Assembly (NCBI GenBank): GCA_009929095.1
Contig: SABF01000033.1
Location: 1 to 10,769, forward strand
Length of the DNA stretch: 10,769 nt
Direction: 5' to 3'
DNA from: Erysipelotrichia bacterium
GTDB lineage: Bacteria > Bacillota_I > Bacilli_A > Erysipelotrichales > Erysipelotrichaceae
Numbering within the stretch: the stretch's first letter is position 1; the number at the start of each line of letters is the position of its first letter. Below are positions 7,034 to 10,769 of this stretch, in pieces. A program made the translations under genes and the position numbers. The notes under the pieces were generated by a model. That model made no database searches, was not told where the DNA came from, and saw only the letters and a program-made list of their open reading frames with translations.

Positions 7034-7975
7034 TCAGCGTGATCCCTTATCGTAAGGAACACCCTCTGCTTTAGGTGCTGCAGACGTTTTGGATGTGAAC
7101 ATCAGCACCAGCAGTGAAATAATATAAGGCATCATGTTGTAGACAGTACTTGGAATATTAAGCGCTGCAAGCCAGCTGAAGCCAGTATAGACATTCGATA
7201 AAGCTCTGAAAAAGCCAAATAGCAGTGCTGCGAGGGCAATACGCTGAGGCTTCCACTGACCAAAGATCATAACTGCAAGGGCTAAGAATCCAAATCCAGC
7301 GGCACCCACTTCAAATTTCCATTCGCTGACACCGGCAGTGATATAGACAATGCCGCCCAAGCCTCCAAGAAGGCCAGAGATCAACACACCTGCCCAGCGA
7401 TACTTATAGACATTGATACCAACACTGTCTGCCGCCTGAGGATTCTCGCCGCAGGCCATCATTCTTAGGCCAAAGCGAGTGCGATACAGAACAATATAGG
7501 CAATTATCAGCGCTGCCAGAGCAAGCAGCATAAACCAGTTGAATTCAAAATCGCCAATACGATGAATGAATGCCTGTTTCTGCTGAATATACTGAATTGT
7601 CGAGGACACGTTGTCCGGATTCTCCATTGTATTGATTGTCTTTACAATAATAGTTGCCAAAGCAGTCGCCAGCATATTCAGTGCTGTGCCAATCAGTGTC
7701 TGATCAGCATTGAAGTTAACGCAGGCTATCCCAAGCAGTGCTGAATAAGCGACTCCAGCAAGTATCGTTACAACGATTACTGTCAGAATAATCTGCAGGG
7801 TTCCAGCATTAGCCGGCATATACTTCATAGCCAGAGCACCGCCAAGAGCACCCATGACCATGATTCCTTCAAGCCCCAGATTGATTACACCGGAATGTTC
7901 AGAGAAACAGCCGCCAAGTGCCACCAGCATCAGAACCGATGCAAAGACCAGTGTATATTGAACTAACAGCGTCAT
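7034..7975 (-). CDS. Nucleoside ABC transporter permease, NupQ/YufQ type
   Basis: This 313-aa integral membrane protein belongs to the BPD_transp_2 permeases and is the shorter of the two subunits forming the channel. The motif FSEHSGVINLGLEGIMVMGA (24-43) is diagnostic of this subunit in the NupOPQ/YufOPQ and RnsBCD group. Further helices include LAALIIAYIVLYRTRFGLRM, followed by GENPQAADSVGI, the usual cytoplasmic coupling loop. The ATG at 7975 overlaps the previous stop as ATGA, so translation is coupled to the partner permease. The last codon lies about 12 bases before a strong terminator. In B. subtilis the equivalent genes import guanosine; the substrate here is inferred from the family only. 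Confidence 0.92.
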   Translation of the reverse strand: MTLLVQYTLVFASVLMLVALGGCFSEHSGVINLGLEGIMVMGALGGALAMKYMPANAGTLQIILTVIVVTILAGVAYSALLGIACVNFNADQTLIGTALNMLATALATIIVKTINTMENPDNVSSTIQYIQQKQAFIHRIGDFEFNWFMLLALAALIIAYIVLYRTRFGLRMMACGENPQAADSVGINVYKYRWAGVLISGLLGGLGGIVYITAGVSEWKFEVGAAGFGFLALAVMIFGQWKPQRIALAALLFGFFRALSNVYTGFSWLAALNIPSTVYNMMPYIISLLVLMFTSKTSAAPKAEGVPYDKGSR

Positions 7976-9147
7976 CTCTGCTCACCATCCTTTTTAATCT
8001 CTGCTTCTGCAGCCGGTGACTCATTCTGTTTTAAACTCTCGATCATTCTTTCTTCCCTTGCGGCAATACGTACATTCATTGAGTATTTAAAGAATAATGC
8101 AAAGCCGCAAAGATAAATGATAATTGAAGAAATAAGATCAGAAATCTGTGAAGGATAAATAGCCTTGTCGAGATATGCACCGCCGGAGGTAATATGCTGA
8201 ATAAAATAAGACGCAAATATTGTTCCGATTGGATGCAGACTGCCAAGGAAGGTTGCGGCAATTCCGCTGAAACCCATACCCGGCACAGAAGTCTGCGTGC
8301 ATGACCACTGTTCGAAGCCGGAGAGATAAAGGAACGATGCACCAAGACCTGCAAGCATTCCGCCGATAACCAGAGTGATAACGGTATTCTTTTTTTCTTT
8401 CATGCCAGCATACTTCGCTGCATATTTATTGTAGCCAGTCGCGCGCAGTTCATAGCCGAACTTTGTCTTAGATAAAACAATCCAGATAACGATTGCAGCA
8501 ATAACTGCCAGAGGAATGGCAATGGTCACATACTTATTATTGCCGAACATTTTATCTAAACCCAAAGTCGGAATCAGCGCTGATGGATTTGCAGCCGCAA
8601 TACCCAGTGTATACGGGCTTGCCGCTTCCTTAACAGAGGTCAGAACTGTATTTGTAACATACAGGCCAATCCAGTTGAGCATGATACCGGAAATAACCTC
8701 ATTCACATTGAAATACGCCTTAAGTGCGCCAGTTACAGCACCAAGTACCGCTCCGGCAGCCGCCGCAAGAATCATGCACATGTACCAGGGAAGATGCCAT
8801 GCAAGTGCCGCAAAGAGACAGACACAGGCACCGACTTCATACTGACCCGCAGCACCAATATTGAACAAGCCGACTTTATAACAGAATTGTACAGATAATG
8901 CACACATAAGAAGAGGTGCGGTTTTTACAAGAGTATTGCCAAGATATTTACGCTGGGCAATCGCACTTGGATAATTCATGAAGTTTTTCAGAACAGCATT
9001 GATTGCTTCACCTGCACCCGCCGGATTAATCAAAAGCAGAACAATATAGCCAATCAGAAGGCCAACGATGATGCAGAGCAGTGAGGATATAATAGACTGC
9101 ACTTCTGGTTTCTTGTAGAAGGCAGTCCGTTTAGTCTGTGAATTCAT
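7972..9147 (-). CDS. Nucleoside ABC transporter permease, NupP/YufP type
   Basis: This 391-aa membrane protein is the longer permease of the pair. A hydrophilic N-terminus (about 1-16) precedes the first helix (about 18-40). The diagnostic LFNIGAAGQ lies at 94-102, following GNTLVKTAPLLMCALSVQF. The coupling-loop segment KTKFGYELRATGYNKYAAKYAG appears in the second half, and the tail is charged (IESLKQNESPAAEAEIKKDG). The ATG at 9147 has AGGAGG seven bases upstream (9155-9160) and overlaps the ATPase stop as ATGA. It pairs with the shorter permease to form the channel, energised by the tandem ATPase. The family call is firm; the exact nucleoside or related solute is not. Confidence 0.92.
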   Translation of the reverse strand: MNSQTKRTAFYKKPEVQSIISSLLCIIVGLLIGYIVLLLINPAGAGEAINAVLKNFMNYPSAIAQRKYLGNTLVKTAPLLMCALSVQFCYKVGLFNIGAAGQYEVGACVCLFAALAWHLPWYMCMILAAAAGAVLGAVTGALKAYFNVNEVISGIMLNWIGLYVTNTVLTSVKEAASPYTLGIAAANPSALIPTLGLDKMFGNNKYVTIAIPLAVIAAIVIWIVLSKTKFGYELRATGYNKYAAKYAGMKEKKNTVITLVIGGMLAGLGASFLYLSGFEQWSCTQTSVPGMGFSGIAATFLGSLHPIGTIFASYFIQHITSGGAYLDKAIYPSQISDLISSIIIYLCGFALFFKYSMNVRIAAREERMIESLKQNESPAAEAEIKKDGEQR

Positions 9148-10718
9148 GCGGCTACCTCCTCGCTGGCATTTTGTGCCATGAATTTCTCATCCCGTTTCGC
9201 ACCTGCCATATACAAGCCAAGTTCCTCAGTGGTTGTTGTCCTAGGATTCAGATCACCGACAATTTCACCTTCGTACATGACAAGAATTCGATCAGATACA
9301 TTCATTACTTCTTCCAGTTCCAGTGATATCAGAAGCACTGCATCGCCGGCATCGCGCTGAGCAATCAGCTGCTTATGAATATACTCAATAGCCCCGACAT
9401 CCAAGCCGCGAGTTGGCTGTACAGCTATCAGAAGTTTATGTTCCTTATCCAGTTCTCGGGCCAGAATTGCCTTCTGTTGATTTCCGCCAGACATTGACCT
9501 GGTTATTGTTTCCGTTCCCTGACCGGATCGGACATCATACTGGCTGATGAGTTTATCCGAATATTCCCGGATTTTTTTCTGCTTCAGGAAACCGGCTTTA
9601 CTTGTAAACTCCGGCTGCCAGTAGCGTTCAAGAACAATGTTATAGCAGAGCGGATAATCGAGAACCAAGCCGTACTTCTGACGATCTTCCGGAATATGAC
9701 TAAGATACTCAGAGCGCTGCCTGATTGATGCATTGGTCATATCTCTGTCACAGATCTTTATAGATCCGCTGCTAAGCGGCTCTATGCCCGTCAGGCCGTA
9801 AACAAGTTCTGTCTGTCCGTTGCCATCAATACCAGCAATGCATACGATCTCGCCGGATTTCACATCAAAGGAAACATGCTTGACAGCGTTATTCTTGTGA
9901 GCCTTAGATGCCACAGTCATGTTCTCTACATGAAGGATGACATCTCCAGTCGCGTTTTCTTTTTTGGTGGCCACAAGCTGAACATCTCTGCCAACCATCA
10001 TGCGGCTGAGTTCCTCTTCTGTTGTGTCTGAAATATTCACAGTGCCGATTCCCTTACCGCGTCTCAGAACTGTAACACGATCTGCGACCTCCATAATCTC
10101 ATTCAGCTTATGTGAGATAAACAGAATCGACTTGCCTTCACGAGCAAGATTCTTCATGATCTGAATGAGTTCTTTAATTTCCTGCGGTGTCAGTACTGCT
10201 GTCGGTTCGTCAAAGATCAGTATCTCATTGTTGCGATACAGCATCTTCAGTATTTCCGTACGCTGCTGCATGCCGACAGTGATGTCTTCAATCTTTGCAT
10301 CCGGATCAACTTTCAAACCGTATTTTTCTGAAAGCTCTATTACGCGTTTTCTTGCCTCATTCTTCTGCAGCAGTCCGTTCTTGACGCTTTCCACGCCAAG
10401 AATAATGTTGTCCAGTACGGTAAAGCACTGAACCAGCTTAAAATGCTGATGTACCATACCGATGCCAAGCGCATTGGCATCGTTAGGATCCTTAATAATT
10501 ACTTCTTTTCCGTCTTTTCTTATTGTTCCCTCTTCAGCCTGATAAAGACCGAACAGCACACTCATCAGAGTGGACTTTCCAGCCCCATTTTCACCAAGCA
10601 GTGCATGAATCTCACCTTTCTTCAGCTGAAGTGTGATGCGGTCATTGGCAAGGATGCCAGTAAAACGTTTGGTAATGTCCAGCATCTCAATTGCATATGG
10701 CTTATCTGCCATGATCAT
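9144..10718 (-). CDS. Tandem-domain ABC ATPase for nucleoside uptake, NupO/YufO type
   Basis: This protein of about 524 aa carries two ABC domains in one chain, as in RbsA, MglA and YufO. Counting from an ATG at 10721, the first domain has a full Walker A (GENGAGKST, 43-51), a signature-like ITVGMQQR (147-154), Walker B LIFDEPTA (168-175) and switch His204. The second has a degenerate Walker A (GIDGNGQTE, no P-loop Lys), a good signature SGGNQQK (411-417) and Walker B LLIAVQPTRGLD with Gln in place of the catalytic Glu. These changes are typical of the family, so the first site should do most hydrolysis. ATGs lie at 10721, 10718 and 10712; GGGAGG at 10725-10730 gives three, six or twelve bases of spacing, so 10718 is preferred. 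Any promoter or earlier gene lies beyond the right edge. Confidence 0.93.
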   Translation of the reverse strand: MIMADKPYAIEMLDITKRFTGILANDRITLQLKKGEIHALLGENGAGKSTLMSVLFGLYQAEEGTIRKDGKEVIIKDPNDANALGIGMVHQHFKLVQCFTVLDNIILGVESVKNGLLQKNEARKRVIELSEKYGLKVDPDAKIEDITVGMQQRTEILKMLYRNNEILIFDEPTAVLTPQEIKELIQIMKNLAREGKSILFISHKLNEIMEVADRVTVLRRGKGIGTVNISDTTEEELSRMMVGRDVQLVATKKENATGDVILHVENMTVASKAHKNNAVKHVSFDVKSGEIVCIAGIDGNGQTELVYGLTGIEPLSSGSIKICDRDMTNASIRQRSEYLSHIPEDRQKYGLVLDYPLCYNIVLERYWQPEFTSKAGFLKQKKIREYSDKLISQYDVRSGQGTETITRSMSGGNQQKAILARELDKEHKLLIAVQPTRGLDVGAIEYIHKQLIAQRDAGDAVLLISLELEEVMNVSDRILVMYEGEIVGDLNPRTTTTEELGLYMAGAKRDEKFMAQNASEEVAA

Positions 10719-10769
10719 CATCTACCTCCCTTTCCATGATTTTTCCCCATTGAATCGGTACTACTATTG

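Overview
The window looks like chromosomal DNA of a moderately AT-rich Bacillota (Firmicutes). The signs are strong AGGAGG-type ribosome binding sites, TATAAT promoters, compact intrinsic terminators, a BMP-family nucleoside ABC transporter, a cytoplasmic GH13 alpha-amylase and a CarD-type regulator. An Erysipelotrichia-like gut organism would fit, but that is a guess from gene style and no marker gene fixes it. All eight confident genes lie on the minus strand, so transcription runs from right to left.

Reading in the direction of transcription, the right part (10721 to 7034) is a tightly coupled three-gene set: a tandem-domain ABC ATPase and two permeases of the NupOPQ/YufOPQ type, each joined by an ATGA overlap and closed by a strong terminator (6982-7021). 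Just past the U-tract is a TATAAT for the next unit: the BMP-family substrate-binding lipoprotein, followed 15 bases later by an RlmI-like rRNA methyltransferase (4596-5822). The lipoprotein therefore probably serves the upstream transporter but is made from its own transcript.

A second terminator (4519-4555) merges into an extended -10 promoter for a two-gene unit: a CarD-domain regulator and a cytoplasmic alpha-amylase, joined by TGATG. A third terminator (2464-2493) is followed by the promoter of a TetR-family repressor and MATE efflux pump pair. A perfect 20-bp palindrome fills the spacer between -35 and -10 there, which points to autoregulation.

The leftmost 382 bases hold no convincing complete gene. 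They contain a 12-bp hairpin that could terminate transcription in both directions, weak open frames that may be remnants, and perhaps the last codons of a plus-strand gene entering from the left edge. I see no mobile element, CRISPR array, tRNA or rRNA. The genes are all of recognisable families; the features worth attention are in gene arrangement and regulation, not an obviously new system.
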